Source of the DNA: Ceratothoa steindachneri
Lineage: Eukaryota; Arthropoda; Malacostraca; Isopoda; Cymothoidae
Direction: 5' to 3'
Length of the DNA: 64,000 bases
Assembly: GCA_963969495.1 (NCBI GenBank)
Contig: OZ018325.1
Span: 202,221,223-202,285,222, forward strand
The notes beneath the pieces were generated by a model. That model was not told where the DNA came from and searched no databases. It was given only the letters and a program-made list of their open reading frames with translations. Numbering within the stretch: the first letter of the stretch is position 1; each line of letters opens with the position of its first letter. Positions 23,425-34,660 of the stretch are shown in pieces. Both the position numbers and the translations under genes were made by a program.

Positions 23425-23775
23425 TAGGACCAGTATTCGGAACATGTATAATTGGGAACGTTTCAAGCATTAGCTAAGAGTATGTTCACCTTCAGCCTAT
23501 AATGGAGCAAAACAATATGATTATCGAACAAGTAAGCTTAGAATGCATAAAGAAATATATATGTATTAATGAATGGCAATAAATTTAAATTTTGGTTATT
23601 TTTAGGAGAAAACAATGCAAAAATGATTAAATGACAATGAATTTAGAGTTTAGTCAACTTTAGAGAAAACATTACAAAAATTACAAAGAAAACATTGCAA
23701 GAATTATAAAAATAACTGAGAAAACAAGCAACAAATAAAAAAATTAATAAACACACCAACTTGAGAGAAGGACAG
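23425..23775 (-). mobile_element. PLE-2 3' part (left of insertion)
   Basis: 3' non-coding part of a minus-strand Penelope-like element. It matches PLE-3 (33298-33670) from ACCAGTATTCGGAACAT onward, with small indels. It is cut by Gypsy-3 after GACAG (23771-23775) and continues at 28354. Confidence 0.75.
23771..23775. other. Target duplication of Gypsy-3, left
   Basis: GACAG immediately precedes the LTR. The right partner GCCAG (28354-28358) differs by one base. PLE-3 shows the unoccupied form, GAATGACAGGAATCG, near 33650-33670. Confidence 0.75.
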
Positions 23776-25126
23776 TGTGAGGAAACCAAGAACGCGAGGA
23801 CAAATAGACGCTAGTTTGTTTACAAAGCGTCAACAGTTACGTTCCATATAGTCCGATACTTTTATCCCCTAACCTTCCCTTTGCCACGCTGTCCCCCAAA
23901 TATTCGAGATTTTATAGTCCGTTGATATAAACACAGGAGGGTGGGATAACCTTTAGAATAAAAATCTATTTACAGGCTCACTGTCCCCTCCGATTGTTTA
24001 TGTCTATTTTCACCAAATAGACGAAATTTCACTTTCTCCGACGTAACCAAGAAGGGCGAGTGGTCACAACGTTGAAAAGTGATGCCCTAGGAGAGAGGCT
24101 TAAAGGTAGGTCCTCATCTACCATCACCTTTCCCTAGGGAATAATCGATGTATATATAGTTCGATCTGCAGAAATGTAAGAGAAGATCGGAGTAGCAATC
24201 AGGAGAAGAAGACGAGTGCCGGAGGCAAACCGGGAATCAAGAAGAAAGTGGAACCGAGTGGGATTTTCCTTTCCGAGGCTGTTCCTTTGATCACATCGAA
24301 GTGTAGACCAGCGGTATCGAGAACCACTCTCATACCAATCTCGTTCAGAGGAACTCCCCCATCTCATTTTTATAAATAAAAACAGAGATATTCCTCACCA
24401 TTAAGGAGTACTAATGTGAAGTTCCACTCGAGAAAAGATTCACCTGTTGGTCAAGTTTCATCATCGACAAGCCCGTAAGTGTAACCCGAGGATCAGAATA
24501 ACCCTACATCCACAATCTCCTCGCTTATATCTTCAAGGCAAGAAGCATCGCCACACGCTCTTCACTTACCTCGGGATAAGCATCAGCTATTATTCCCGAA
24601 TAGCCTCAACCAGCGTCTCCTTAGCTCAGAGAGACGGTCAGCTGTTTTTCCGAGTTAGCCTCGCGTCCTCGAGAAGGTTCCCGTACAACTCGTCTCAAAT
24701 CATTGCGTCAAAGAGGTTCTCGTTCAAGGTCATCCAACGCCAGACTACCTCGTATTTAAAGATAAAAGGAATCTAAAACTTATTCATGTTCGTTACTTAC
24801 CATTCCGTACTAGAGGGAATTTTTGCGACAACCATCGCATAATATTCATTGGTAGTATTAATTTTTATTTAGATCATCTTATTATATCCTTAGTATATTT
24901 AAAGTTTTAATATTTCATTTTTTTTATTTAATTAAAAGTATATTTTTTGCCCTAGTTGTTTAATTAAATCCTCGAAACACTGCAAATGGAAATAGATATA
25001 TAATATTACGAATCTTCCCTGGTTAAAGAATCAAGAGTAAAAGTAAAGCACTCTTAGAGAAAAGTGGAACAGAGTTATTCATGTCCGGAGCAAACCTACA
25101 TACATACTCGGCCGTATACCACGACA
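23776..25126 (+). repeat. Gypsy-3 5' LTR
   Basis: 1351 bp, TGTGAGGAAACC to ATACCACGACA. Aligns in full with 26963-28353. Confidence 0.85.
24151..24158 (+). promoter_or_regulatory. Likely LTR TATA box
   Basis: TATATATA in GTATATATAGTTCGATCT, inside the 5' LTR and repeated at 27393-27400 in the 3' LTR. Position and context fit a pol II promoter; the start site is not determined. Confidence 0.4.
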
Positions 25127-25152
25127 TTAAAATTGGTGTCAGATTTTGGAGG
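25127..25152 (+). other. Gypsy-3 spacer and primer binding site
   Basis: TTAAAAT, then TGGTGTCAGATTTTGGAGG directly after the 5' LTR. It is the same type of site as in Gypsy-1 and Gypsy-2, pointing to a shared primer tRNA. Confidence 0.6.
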
Positions 25153-25442
25153 TAATTAGAAAAACTCGATAATAGTTGATTGTGTTGTATCCCCTTGATT
25201 AGTAACAAATTTGTGCCTATGCGTTCCAGGAAAATTTAACATAATAAGATGATAAAGTCGGTCTATAAATTTTGTTAATTGAGTGTGGTTAGTCCGTTAA
25301 TGGTGTTAGTTAGTTTTTTGTGGTATTCTGATTAACAGACAGTGTGGGTGATAAGGTTGAGTTAGGCAGTGCGCAACTTGTTTCGTGGTTGCATAAGTAC
25401 CTTTAGCGTACATCGGTGAGTTTTTGACGGACATAGGTAAAA
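25153..25442 (+). other. Gypsy-3 leader
   Basis: Untranslated stretch between primer site and gag. Nothing else is seen. Confidence 0.5.
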
Positions 25443-26040
25443 ATGTCGTCGTTCGAAAGGTTCTACCGACAAGGCCAAATTCTTGGACTAGCAGGTTACG
25501 AACTAATTGCCTATATCCAGAAACAAGAAGATAGATAAGTGGAAAGAGAAGAAAGAAGAATACAGATGGAAACATAAGAAAGAAGAATACAGGTGGAAAG
25601 AGAAGCAAAAGAAAGAAGAATACAGATTGATACAGAGGTAGAAAAAATAAGAATACAGATGAAAAGAGGAGCAGAATAAAGAAAAATACAGATGGAAAGA
25701 AAAACAAAAGAAAGAAGAATACAGATAGAAAAAGAAGTGAAGAAAGAAGAATACAGTTGAAAATAAACGCAGAAGAATACAGATGGAAACAGAAGCAGAA
25801 GAATGAAGTACAGGCGGAAAGAGAAGCAGAAGAAGGAAGAATACAGTTGGAAAGAGAACAGGCGCAAGCGGAAAGAGAAGACAAAGAACGAATACTCGCA
25901 CATGAAAGGGCATTAAGCAAGAATCAGGTGGAAGTCAAAGCCGATGTATCCCGGCCTGGAGTTACGCAAATACCTACGACGAAACCCCAGCAAAATATCG
26001 TGACGATGGATGAAGAATGAGCCATGGAAGCGTTATACCC
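25443..26040 (+). pseudogene. Gypsy-3 gag N-terminus with Lys/Glu-rich repeats
   Basis: Starts M-S-S-F-E-R-F-Y-R-Q-G-Q-I-L-G-L-A-G (ATG 25443), close to the Gypsy-2 gag start at 34661. A long charged coiled coil follows, rich in E-R-R-I-Q and encoded by loose repeats of a GAAGAATACAGATGGAAA-like unit (about 25540-25790). One stop near 25538 and shifts break the frame; a clean charged stretch runs 25757-26020. The capsid domain and zinc knuckle seen in Gypsy-2 are missing, so the internal deletion starts after the coiled coil. The opposite-strand ORFs at 25306-25920 are shadows of this low-complexity code. Confidence 0.65.
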
Positions 26041-26229
26041 ATATGAACCTCTTCAGGTGCTAACCACGGTCTGCGTAGTCAGATAACTAGTATTCTCTAC
26101 CTTCATTAGCATTCCCCCAGGACGACCCGTCCACGGAGTTAGATTTAAACCCCCACGCTGGCTCGCTCATAGATTCACGAGTGTCCACTCGAGTGATGTA
26201 AAAATTAAGTTCAGTCCCCATCTTTCGAC

Positions 26230-26600
26230 TACCCAATCCCCAAAAGAATTTTTGAATCCGCACCATGCCGGTGGTGAAGGAATCGGTTGTCTCCGGGTAC
26301 AAGACGATGACGATGGTACTGCTGTTCCCATAGCTTATGAACTATAGAACAGTAAGCGCTAGCCGTCAGTTGGGGGATAAAGAAATTCAATTTCTATGTA
26401 AAAGGTAGTGAGATTAACGTGGAATTCAATCAACGGTTTTGGTCATATTGGCGTAACAGCAAAAGCCAGAACGGCAGACGCATGCGATTGGAATCTATAT
26501 TGTTCATGGAGAACCAATTTAACATAAACTATATAAAAGGCTCCGATAATTGTATAGCCGGTAACTTGAGCTGAAACCGCACCGAGGGTTAATTAAACTC
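26230..26600 (+). pseudogene. Gypsy-3 RNase H fragment
   Basis: Reads G-I-G-C-L-R-V-Q-D-D-D-D-G and V-P-I-A-Y near 26290-26335, then across shifts N-G-R-R-M-R, W-S-type and Y-I-K-G-S-D-N-C-I-A-G-N near 26470-26565. These are the later RNase H motifs of Gypsy pol. The 3' LTR follows about 360 bases later with no integrase between. Confidence 0.65.
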
Positions 26601-26950
26601 CCGTAAATTCTAAAACCATTTTTTGTGTAGATATTAATGTGTTAAGATTTATTTGTGTACGGAATTAACTGCCTAAGTACAGCTTAATAGTCAGTTTCTT
26701 TTTCTTGTTCTTTGTTGTAATTGATGGTTTTTTTAATTGTGGTGTGTGATCCAGACTGCTTGGCCTTACGAGGCAAGGTTAAAGTCCGCCGTACAATGTC
26801 AATAAGCCTTGGTTTAGTATGATGGTTGACCACTGTATTTTCACGGTAACAGTCGGACTTGGAATTGCATTCCAAGACATGAGGGGTTTTTTGTCGTTTA
26901 TTTTTTTTTTTGCACTTTAGTTATCTCTCCCCACCCCATTATCTTCTTTA
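26601..26950 (+). other. Gypsy-3 3' untranslated stretch
   Basis: T-rich non-coding sequence between RNase H and the polypurine tract. Confidence 0.5.
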
Positions 26951-26962
26951 GAAAAGAGGAAA
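26951..26962 (+). other. Gypsy-3 polypurine tract
   Basis: GAAAAGAGGAAA abuts the 3' LTR start TGTGGG, as expected for the plus-strand primer of LTR elements. Confidence 0.75.
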
Positions 26963-28353
26963 TGTGGGAAAACCAATATCACGGGGATAAACAGACGCTA
27001 GTTTGTTTACACAGCGTCAACAGTTACGTTCCATATGGTCCGATACTTTTACTACCCCCCCCCCCCTCCCCCGCCCCGCCCCCCTGTCCTTTGCTCCGCT
27101 GTCCCCCAAATCCCCGAGATCGCTGGCAAAGAAGGATTACCATGAGTAGATTTTGTAGTCCGTTAATATAAACACATGGGGGTGGGATAACCTTTAGAAT
27201 AAAAATCTATTAACAGGCTCACTGTCCCCTCTGATTGGTTTATGTCTATTTTCGCCAAATAGACGAAATTTCACTTTCTCCCACGTAAACCAAAAGGGCG
27301 AGTGATCACAACGTTGAAAAGTGATGCCCTAGGAGAGAGGCTTAAAGATGGGTTTTCATCTCCCCTCCCCTTCTCCCAGGGGATAATCAACGTATATATA
27401 GTTCGATCTGGAGAAATGTAAGAGGAGATCAGAGTAGCAATCAGGAGAAAAAGACGAGCCCCGGAAGCAAACCGGGAATCAAGAAGAAAGTGGAACCGAG
27501 CGAAATTTTCCTTCCCGAGGCTGTTACTTTGTTCACATTGAAGAATAGACCAGCCGTATCGAGAACCACTCTCATACCAATCTCGTTCAGCTTTCTAAAT
27601 GAAAACAGAGATATCCCTCACCATTGAAGAACATTAATGTGAAGTTCCACCGAGAAAAGATTCACCTGTTGGTCAAGTCTCATCATCGAGAAGCCCGCAA
27701 GTGTAACATGAGGATCGGAATAACCCTACACATCCACAATCCCCTCGCTTATATCTTCAAGTCAAGAAGCATTGCCACACGCTCATCACTTACCTCAGGA
27801 TAAGCATCAGCTATTATTCCCGAATAGCCTCAACCAGCGTCTCCTTAGCTCAAAGAGACGGTCAGCTGTTTTTTCGAGTCAGCCTCACGCCGTTGATAAG
27901 GTTCCCGTACAACTGGTCTCGAATCATCGCGTTAAAGAGGTTCTCGTTCAAGGTCATCCAACGCCAGACTACCTCGTATTTAAAGTTAAAATGAATCCAA
28001 AACTTATTCATCTTCGTTAGTTACCATTCCGTACTAAAGGGAATTTTTGCGTCAACCATCGCGTAGTACTCATTGGTAGTATTAATTTTTATTTTAGATC
28101 TTCTTATTATTATATCCTTAGTATATTTAAAGTTTTAATATTTCATTTTTTTATTTAATTAAAAGTATATTTTTTGCCCTAGTTGCTTAATTAAATCCTC
28201 GAAACACTGCAAATGGAAATAGATATATAATATTACGAATACTCCCTGGTTAAAGAATCAAGAGTAAAAGTAAAGCACTCTTAGAGAAAAGTGGAACGGA
28301 GTTATTCATGTACGGAACAAACGTGCATACATACTCGGCCGTATACCAAGACA
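26963..28353 (+). repeat. Gypsy-3 3' LTR
   Basis: 1391 bp, TGTGGGAAAACC to ATACCAAGACA, followed by the target copy GCCAG. It has a C-rich run at about 27053-27083 not present in the 5' LTR, and differs from it by scattered substitutions, so the insertion is not recent. Confidence 0.85.
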
Positions 28354-28995
28354 GCCAGGAAACGAATGATTTAAACGGTCATAGTAATTTAAAATAACCG
28401 ATATCATGGAGAAACAACTAATAGAATAATTTAACTATCGGATCATTTAGTCGATTGTTAATAAACTCTAGGTAAAAATTAATTATAAGTCAAAACTAAA
28501 ATTAAAATATTTGAATCAAGAAATGTGAAGTGGTGTGGAAGACCACAGGACTCAAACCCTTAAAATTTGAGCGGGTCAATGCCGAGGTGTAAGAATCCAA
28601 ATGATTCCTTATTAAAGAGAATTCAGGTATAGCAATGGGTCTCTCTCTATAATGAGAAACCTCCTTATGCTTGCAGATACTCAGCTTCAATTGTAGAGTA
28701 GTTTTACCGACGTACCGAGATCGGCAACTTGTACCCATAAATAGATAAACAATGTTTTCTTCGTTCCTTACAGTTTTTAGTCGTCCTGAATATCCTCTAT
28801 GTAAATCGAGAATAGTTCTCTTGCTTTTAAACTTTTCAACAGTTTTCCAAACAATTCATAAATTTAAAGCTAAGAATTGTTCTAGGCATGATGCATTATG
28901 CAGTAATGTCCTAGAAACACATTGTGAAAGAATAAGAAGAGAGAGAAGGAATTCTCCCTCCCCTCTGACTTCCCCAGTTCGCCGTTGACCGCTCT
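28354..28995 (-). mobile_element. PLE-2 coding end with GIY-YIG nuclease (right of insertion)
   Basis: Continuation of the split Penelope-like element. The minus-strand ORF 28502-28738 reads C-R-S-R-Y-V-G-K-T-T-L-Q-L-K-L, K-H-K-E-V-S-H and F-S-L-I-R-N-H-L. This is a GIY-YIG nuclease: the Y-V-G core, a Cys-x-Ser lead-in and the Q-H-K-E-V-S-type helix. It differs from the PLE-1 nuclease, so it is a second Penelope family. The upstream RT is not recognisable; the element is truncated near 28995. Confidence 0.7.
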
Positions 28996-29604
28996 AAATT
29001 CATCTGCCCTATATACTGCGAAATTAGAACAATGGAAAGACCATTAAGGGGCATCGCGGCTTCTCGCTATGGGCCCTTATCGCGACCCTAGGCAATTAAG
29101 GAATTCTGTTGGCGATGAATCTCTCTTTTGGTCTAGATAATTTCGGAGTATATATTCGACACTTCGGAGTTCAAAGGCAGATTGTGTCTGAAGCCTCTGC
29201 CCAGTACGTTAGCCGTAACGTTTTCGTTAGTCTATAAGGAATCGACTACATTCTAGTCGAGAGAAGAATTAAATGATTGTCGAAGAGCTAAAGAAGAGCT
29301 AGTCGTCACTCAGTGCTGTTCGTGGAAATAGTTAAGTGCGCTTCAACCCTTCTCACCACGTCTTCGGATTTTAAGAATCTGAAAAGCCATCCCCGAACCA
29401 ACCTCCGTTTGCCTATTAAGGATAAGAGGCCCCCAACTTCAGTTTCCCGAAGTTGAATTGAGCGTCCCGTGAGACGCCCACAAGTTCAAGGTCGAACTTA
29501 CCTACCTGGTCCTACTCACTGCACATCAAAGTAAAAGGGATTTAATCCCCACTTCGTTACGCTCCTTTTACCTTTACAGCGTCGAACCTCAAGGATCCCC
29601 TTTG
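28996..29604. other. Unassigned sequence left of hAT
   Basis: No protein signature. The base mix (tetra- and pentanucleotide inverted motifs, CTTCGGA repeats) and the continuation right of the hAT at 33037-33157 suggest a solo LTR or old repeat that the hAT split. Confidence 0.35.
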
Positions 29605-29612
29605 CTCTAGAA
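29605..29612. other. hAT target duplication, left
   Basis: CTCTAGAA, repeated perfectly at 33029-33036. Eight base pairs is the hAT superfamily length. Confidence 0.9.
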
Positions 29613-32600
29613 CAGTGGTTCCCAAACTTTTTCTGATCTTCACCCACTTTTCATATATCATCCTTATCCATGGCCCCCTCTCCAATCCATATCTCGTGAC
29701 AACAGTGACTGTCTCTAGTCCTACATTTATTTAGGTTTATTATGCAAAAACTTCGGCGATACCTATAATTTTATTCATTCAACCCCATTTTTTTTTTTCT
29801 TAAATATTGAGTCATGGAAACTTGCAATTTAATTTTTGCCAAATCTCAAATAAACATTAAAATAGTACTAAAGAAGTAATTTGTTGCACATAAAATAATT
29901 TTAGAATTTGAGTAGGCTTACCTGTAATTGAAACTAATAATTTCCCCAAGCCTTTCTCCAATATAGAAAAGTAGAAAAAATAAATATCAGTGCATAAAAA
30001 AGTGTTAGCAAAAGCAATCCTATCGTTTTTTTACTCACAAATTTAATAATTCTGAACGAAATCCTATCCTATGGAGTCATAAATAACAAAATCAAGACTT
30101 TTAGTGTAAACATCACCTTCTTTTCTCCGAGCAACAACCTCCATGTGTAAGTTTATTTGTTCAAACACCAATTAAACTCAATGTGAAGGGTGATGTTGAA
30201 AGCCATCGACCAGCATCCTAATTCTTGGCTTTGTTTCACTCAAAGCACATCGTAGGTCATGCTTCACATCAAGTCTATTGCAATATTTTGATTTAATATA
30301 CAAAAGTTGAGAGAATGCAGCCTCACAGGAATAAGTTGATGCAAAGGTTAGTAATTGGCGGAAAGTTAAGTTATATAAGTTTGGGTATGAAGCTGCCATT
30401 GATGACCAAAATACAGTGGGAGATTCGGCTTCAAACTTCTTTTGGGCTCCTGTATCTTCTCGAAGTGTCAGGAGTTCAGTCTGGCCATCATCATTATCAT
30501 CAGGTATGCATGTCACTGGAGCAGTGAAGATGAACCTTACTACCCGAGAGGTTTGGCTCTGGATATCTGGGAAGTACCTTTAAAATTCCTCCCCTAAGGC
30601 TTTAAGATGTTGAACAATCAAGTTCTAGGTAGCAGTATCACACTCTTCTGCAATGTCTGACACTGTTTCCAGCATTGCCAAGTTTTCCATTCCAACTTTC
30701 CGCCTCCAATTCTCCATCTTACGATTGAAAGCTTAAATTTTGCCCACAAAATCGATTATCAAAGTTCCTTTTCCTTGGAGTTCAAGGTTGAGTGTGTTCA
30801 ACTGTTTAAATATGTCAACAAGGTAGGCTAGCTGTATTTCGAAGCCATATACAGACCATGCTGACAACAAATCTTGCTTGTCCTGTACCTCAAGGAAAAA
30901 TCTTATTTCTTTGACCTCAAATACACGCTGAACTACATTTCCTTTGAATAGCCAGCGAACGGCTGTATGGAATAAGAGGATTCCATGAGCTGCATTCATA
31001 CCACGGCAGAGTTTCATGAAAAGACGTGTGTTTAGAGCACTACCTTTTACAATGTTAACTGTCTTTTTAATGGTATTCAGGGTTGTCTGTAATTCTGAGC
31101 GTAGGGTTTTTGAAGCAAGAGCTTGCCTGTGAATCATGAAGTAAATAGGTATAGCATTTGGTGATTTTTGTATAACTCTTGAAACAAAACCTGACTTACA
31201 ACCTAACATGGCTGGAGCCCCGTCTGTGCATATCACACAGAGATTGCCCCAGTCGAGACCATTTGCTCCAAAGAATTCTAAAAGTTTCTGCATTACATCT
31301 TCACCTTTTGTAGATTGCTCGAGTGTTTCACAAAACAGGAATTCCTCCTTCATATCCTCACCATGAACATACCTAACAAAAACCATGAGTTGTGAGCAAG
31401 ACTGGACGTCAGTGGACTGGTTGAGTTCAATACTGAATAATCCATCTTCTTTAACTTTCTGTATCCCCTGTTCTTTGATATCATCTGACATAAAAGATAT
31501 TTGGCGTTGCACTGCATCATTTGAGAGAGAAATAGAACTCAGCTTTTCAGCACTTTTCTCACCCAAAACAAGCTAGACCATAGTTTTTGCACATGGCAAA
31601 ATTAACTCCTCTCCAATGGTGTGAGGTTTCTTTTTCTTTGCTATTTTAAGGGATACCAAAAATGATGCATGCACTAATGCAGCCTTTTGTTGGTGAATGG
31701 ACCGCTGGGACCAAGTCGTTGTCTTTTCATATTCAATTCCTCTCGACCAAAGAAAGAACGATCCTTGCCAACATGTTGAGAATGTGTATGTAGTTACCAG
31801 GAGTAATTTAAGCTTGCTAGGCCTCAGTGATTCAGCGGAGAGTATTTTGTGACAAATCACACACTGAGGCTTCACTACACCTTTATTATTAATGCTTGTA
31901 AATCCCCAAATCCAGATAGCTGTCATCATATTTGTGTTTCTTGTTAGAAGCCATCACCGAGGGGTCTGAAGCGGAAAGAAATACTGCTATAGCTAAATGA
32001 CATTACTCATAATGAGCCTACAAAAAGTCAATATGAAGCTTCACAATACATGAATATTTGGTATGTAGTAGACTACCCATGAGAGGGAAGATTATTGCAA
32101 TTGATTTGTGTTTATATTTATATTTTTGTTTTTACATTTAACATAATATCTTTGGTATTCCAGTAGACTACACTATGAGAGGGAAGATTATTGCAGGTGT
32201 TAGCTAATTTGACTTTGCCATTTGACCAGAAAATGGCATTCATCAACTTACTTTACCAATCACTTTTTTTCCAAAAGCAGATGACTTCAATAGGCCCTAG
32301 CCTAGTGGCTTTTTATTATCTGTACTTTCCTAATGTTCTAATTTTCTAAAAGAGTAAAACCTTCTTTAAACAACATTTTCAAGGGGTACATAACAATGAG
32401 AAGTTGGAAGGGAATCAAATTTCAGGTTACTAAATTCTCAAAAAAACAAAAACATTTCATGGATTGTACAAAAATAAAACAGATATTTTTTCCCTTCTTC
32501 TTAATACACTTCATGATGCAAAGCTTACTTACCATTAAATTGGTATTGATTGAGGCTTAAGTTCCAATAACACTAAAATTGGCGCAAACAGATTATTTGA

Positions 32601-33028
32601 GATAGCCACACACACTCAGAAAGTGTTTGTTTTTTTAACTGTGGCCTCTAAAATGGGATTGTGGACTGGTTGATACTCAAGATTCAAGACTAGGTTCTCA
32701 TTCGGAAACCATAGCATAGGAAGTATTAAATAAGTTATTGAGTGAAAATTGTTTGGTATCGAAATGCATCTCAATGAATTATTTTATCAAGAACACAAAA
32801 TCATATATAAAAATGGAATTACACTGAATAAAGAAAGAATGAGACATATTACTCATGCGTCGGGCATTGTTCAAACGTATACCATGTACAGACGCACCTT
32901 TTCCTCTGGCTGGCTCAGCTGCTAACTGGCTTTTCTAGTCTGGTGGGGCTTGTGATTTTTATGTGTACATAACCTCAGCTTGTGGCCCACTAAATTTCGC
33001 TGAATGGCCCCCAGTTTGGGAAACTAGG
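29613..33028 (-). mobile_element. hAT DNA transposon (BED-finger type)
   Basis: 3.4 kb. The left end is CAGTGGTTCCCAAACTTTTT; the right end (reverse complement) is CCTAGTTTCCCAAACTGGGG, a partly eroded terminal inverted repeat. A perfect 8-bp target duplication flanks it. It carries one transposase pseudogene on the minus strand. The rest is AT-rich non-coding sequence (29613-30177 and 31955-33028). Confidence 0.9.
30178..31954 (-). pseudogene. hAT transposase, ZBED5/SCAND3-like
   Basis: Start at 31954 (M-A-S-N-K-K-H-K-Y-D-D), where a frameshift near 31905 is needed to reach P-Q-C-V-I-C-H-K, the first half of a BED zinc finger; its His pair is lost. A stop lies near 31573. The 277-codon ORF 30733-31566 is the intact centre: L-G-E-K-S-A-E-K, I-E-L-N-Q-S-T-D-V (family D-x-S-T-D), C-V-I-C-T-D-G-A-P-A-M-L-G (catalytic Asp block), H-R-Q-A-L-A-S-K and A-V-R-W-L-F-K-G-N-V. 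The C-terminal dimerisation part (30178-30516) reads L-L-T-F-A-S-T-Y-S-C-E-A-A-F-S-Q and K-S-K-Y-C-N-R-L. Stops near 30733 and 30600 separate them. The length of about 590 codons is normal for the family. Dead copy. Confidence 0.9.
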
Positions 33029-33036
33029 CTCTAGAA
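33029..33036. other. hAT target duplication, right
   Basis: CTCTAGAA, identical to the left copy at 29605-29612. Confidence 0.9.
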
Positions 33037-33152
33037 CTTGCATAATTGTAAAATCATTTTTTAATTAATTCTCCATTGGTTCAAACTTAATTGATAGTGT
33101 TAATCATATTAGCAGTGAACCGTCAATATTTAATTGCATTGCCTTTAACTTG

Positions 33153-33253
<101 letters not shown>

Positions 33254-33289
33254 TTGGAACATCCTTCGGAAACCTCGATTTTAGTATGT

Positions 33290-34001
33290 AGGTTAAAGCC
33301 AGAACCAGTATTCGGAACATATATAATTTGGAACGTTTCGAACATTAGCTATGTTCATCTTCAGCCTATAATGGAGTAAAACAATATAAAAGCAAGTAAG
33401 CTTAGAATATATAAAGAGATATATGTATTAATGACTAAAAATAAGTTGAATTTGAGAGAAAATAATGCGACAATGTAAAAATGAATAAATTTAGAGTTTA
33501 GTAAAACTTTCAAGAAAACAATGCAAAAATTACCGAGAGAGGACAATGCGACCCTTCAAAAAATACACTGCAAAATTATAAAACATACTGAGAAAATAAA
33601 GCAAAAATTAAAATGAAATAAATGAATGAACACTTACCAACTTGAGAGAATGACAGGAATCGAATGATTTAATATGCAGGAAATTTGAACTGAGCTAAAC
33701 ATGGTAGTTGTTTAAAATAACTGAAATAGGGTTAACCAACTAATAGAACATTATAATTATTGGGTCATTGAGTGAGTTATTATTACATTTTAGCTAAAAA
33801 TGAATTATAAAACAAACTTAAATTAAGATATTTGAATTAATAGAGTTAAAGTGGTGTAGACAACTGACTCGAATTTAATTCTGGATTAAGCATTTGAATA
33901 AATAGAGATTCCAAAATGTTGAGATTTACGGATTTATCCGCAGAACCTAAAACTTTGAAATTTGAGGGGGACAATAATGAGGTACAGGTCTCCGAATGAT
34001 T

Positions 34002-34003
<2 letters not shown>
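33290..34003 (-). mobile_element. PLE-3: truncated Penelope-like copy
   Basis: Minus-strand copy of the PLE-2 family without the nuclease region. 33298-33670 matches 23425-23770, and 33665-34003 matches 28358-28610 continuously. It therefore shows the target before Gypsy-3 landed. It ends in a TA tract next to the Gypsy-2 LTR. Confidence 0.7.

Positions 34004-34075
<72 letters not shown>
34004..34075. repeat. (TA)n microsatellite
   Basis: A TA run between PLE-3 and the recognisable part of the Gypsy-2 5' LTR. The 3' LTR has only TATGTATATG at this place. Confidence 0.95.
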
Positions 34076-34078
<3 letters not shown>

Positions 34079-34242
34079 TTATTCCTATTAAAGTATATTT
34101 TTGTAGCCGTGTTTGAATATTCCTTGGCCTAGCAACTGTGCATTTAAAGCACTCTTAGAACCATCCCCAGGTGGAGCCTTAATTTCAGTCGGCCAGTAGG
34201 CCAGTGCGTGTATAACCGCGTACACCTGGTCATATCACGACA
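34076..34242 (+). repeat. Gypsy-2 5' LTR
   Basis: Matches 38974-39260 in two blocks (TTGTAGCC...TTAATTTC and CCAGTGYGYGTATAAC...CACGAC). Ends CATATCACGACA. The left edge is blurred by the TA tract. Confidence 0.75.
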
Positions 34243-34248
34243 TAAAAC

Positions 34249-34270
34249 TGGCGTCAGGTCTTTGGGGTTG
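34249..34270 (+). other. Gypsy-2 primer binding site
   Basis: TGGCGTCAGGTCTTTGGGG, six bases after the LTR end. Same type as in Gypsy-1 and Gypsy-3. Confidence 0.65.
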
Positions 34271-34660
34271 TAAAAGATTCCACCCTACCTGATCTTTTGC
34301 TATTTCCTTAAAGATCATTAATTCCACTCTATACAGTTGCAAGTGTCAAGAATATTCAAGCAAAGATAATAGGACAATATTTTTGTTAATGGGCAATTAT
34401 ATTTATATATTTTTAGCGTATTTACGTCAATCAAGATACCACTAATTAAACGGCAAGAATAGCTGCCAAATTTTGGTATTGTTGTGGTAAAATTACAAGA
34501 AGACATAATTAATTGGTGTGCATAATTAATTGGAACCTTCAGTAAGTTTTTTAGGGGTTAATTGTTAATTACATGTAGGTTAGATTTGTTTTGAAGAGCC
34601 TCACTTGTTCTGGTAAGCCTTCTTGTGTACCAAAAGACGAACGCAGCGTATTCAGGATGT
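34271..34660 (+). other. Gypsy-2 leader
   Basis: Non-coding sequence between primer site and gag; nothing else recognised. Confidence 0.5.

Larger units (their letters stand above)
23776..28353 (+). mobile_element. Gypsy-3: LTR retrotransposon, internally deleted
   Basis: A 4.58-kb element inserted in PLE-2. It has two LTRs (23776-25126, 26963-28353), a primer site, a gag start, an RNase H end and a polypurine tract. Protease, integrase and RT are gone, so it can move only with help from a relative. Orientation follows from primer site, gag and RNase H. The 5-bp target duplication and the empty site in PLE-3 fix its ends. Confidence 0.85.

Noticed and set aside
25306..25920. Phe/Ser-rich minus-strand ORF of 204 codons
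   Set aside because: Antisense of the repetitive gag coiled coil.
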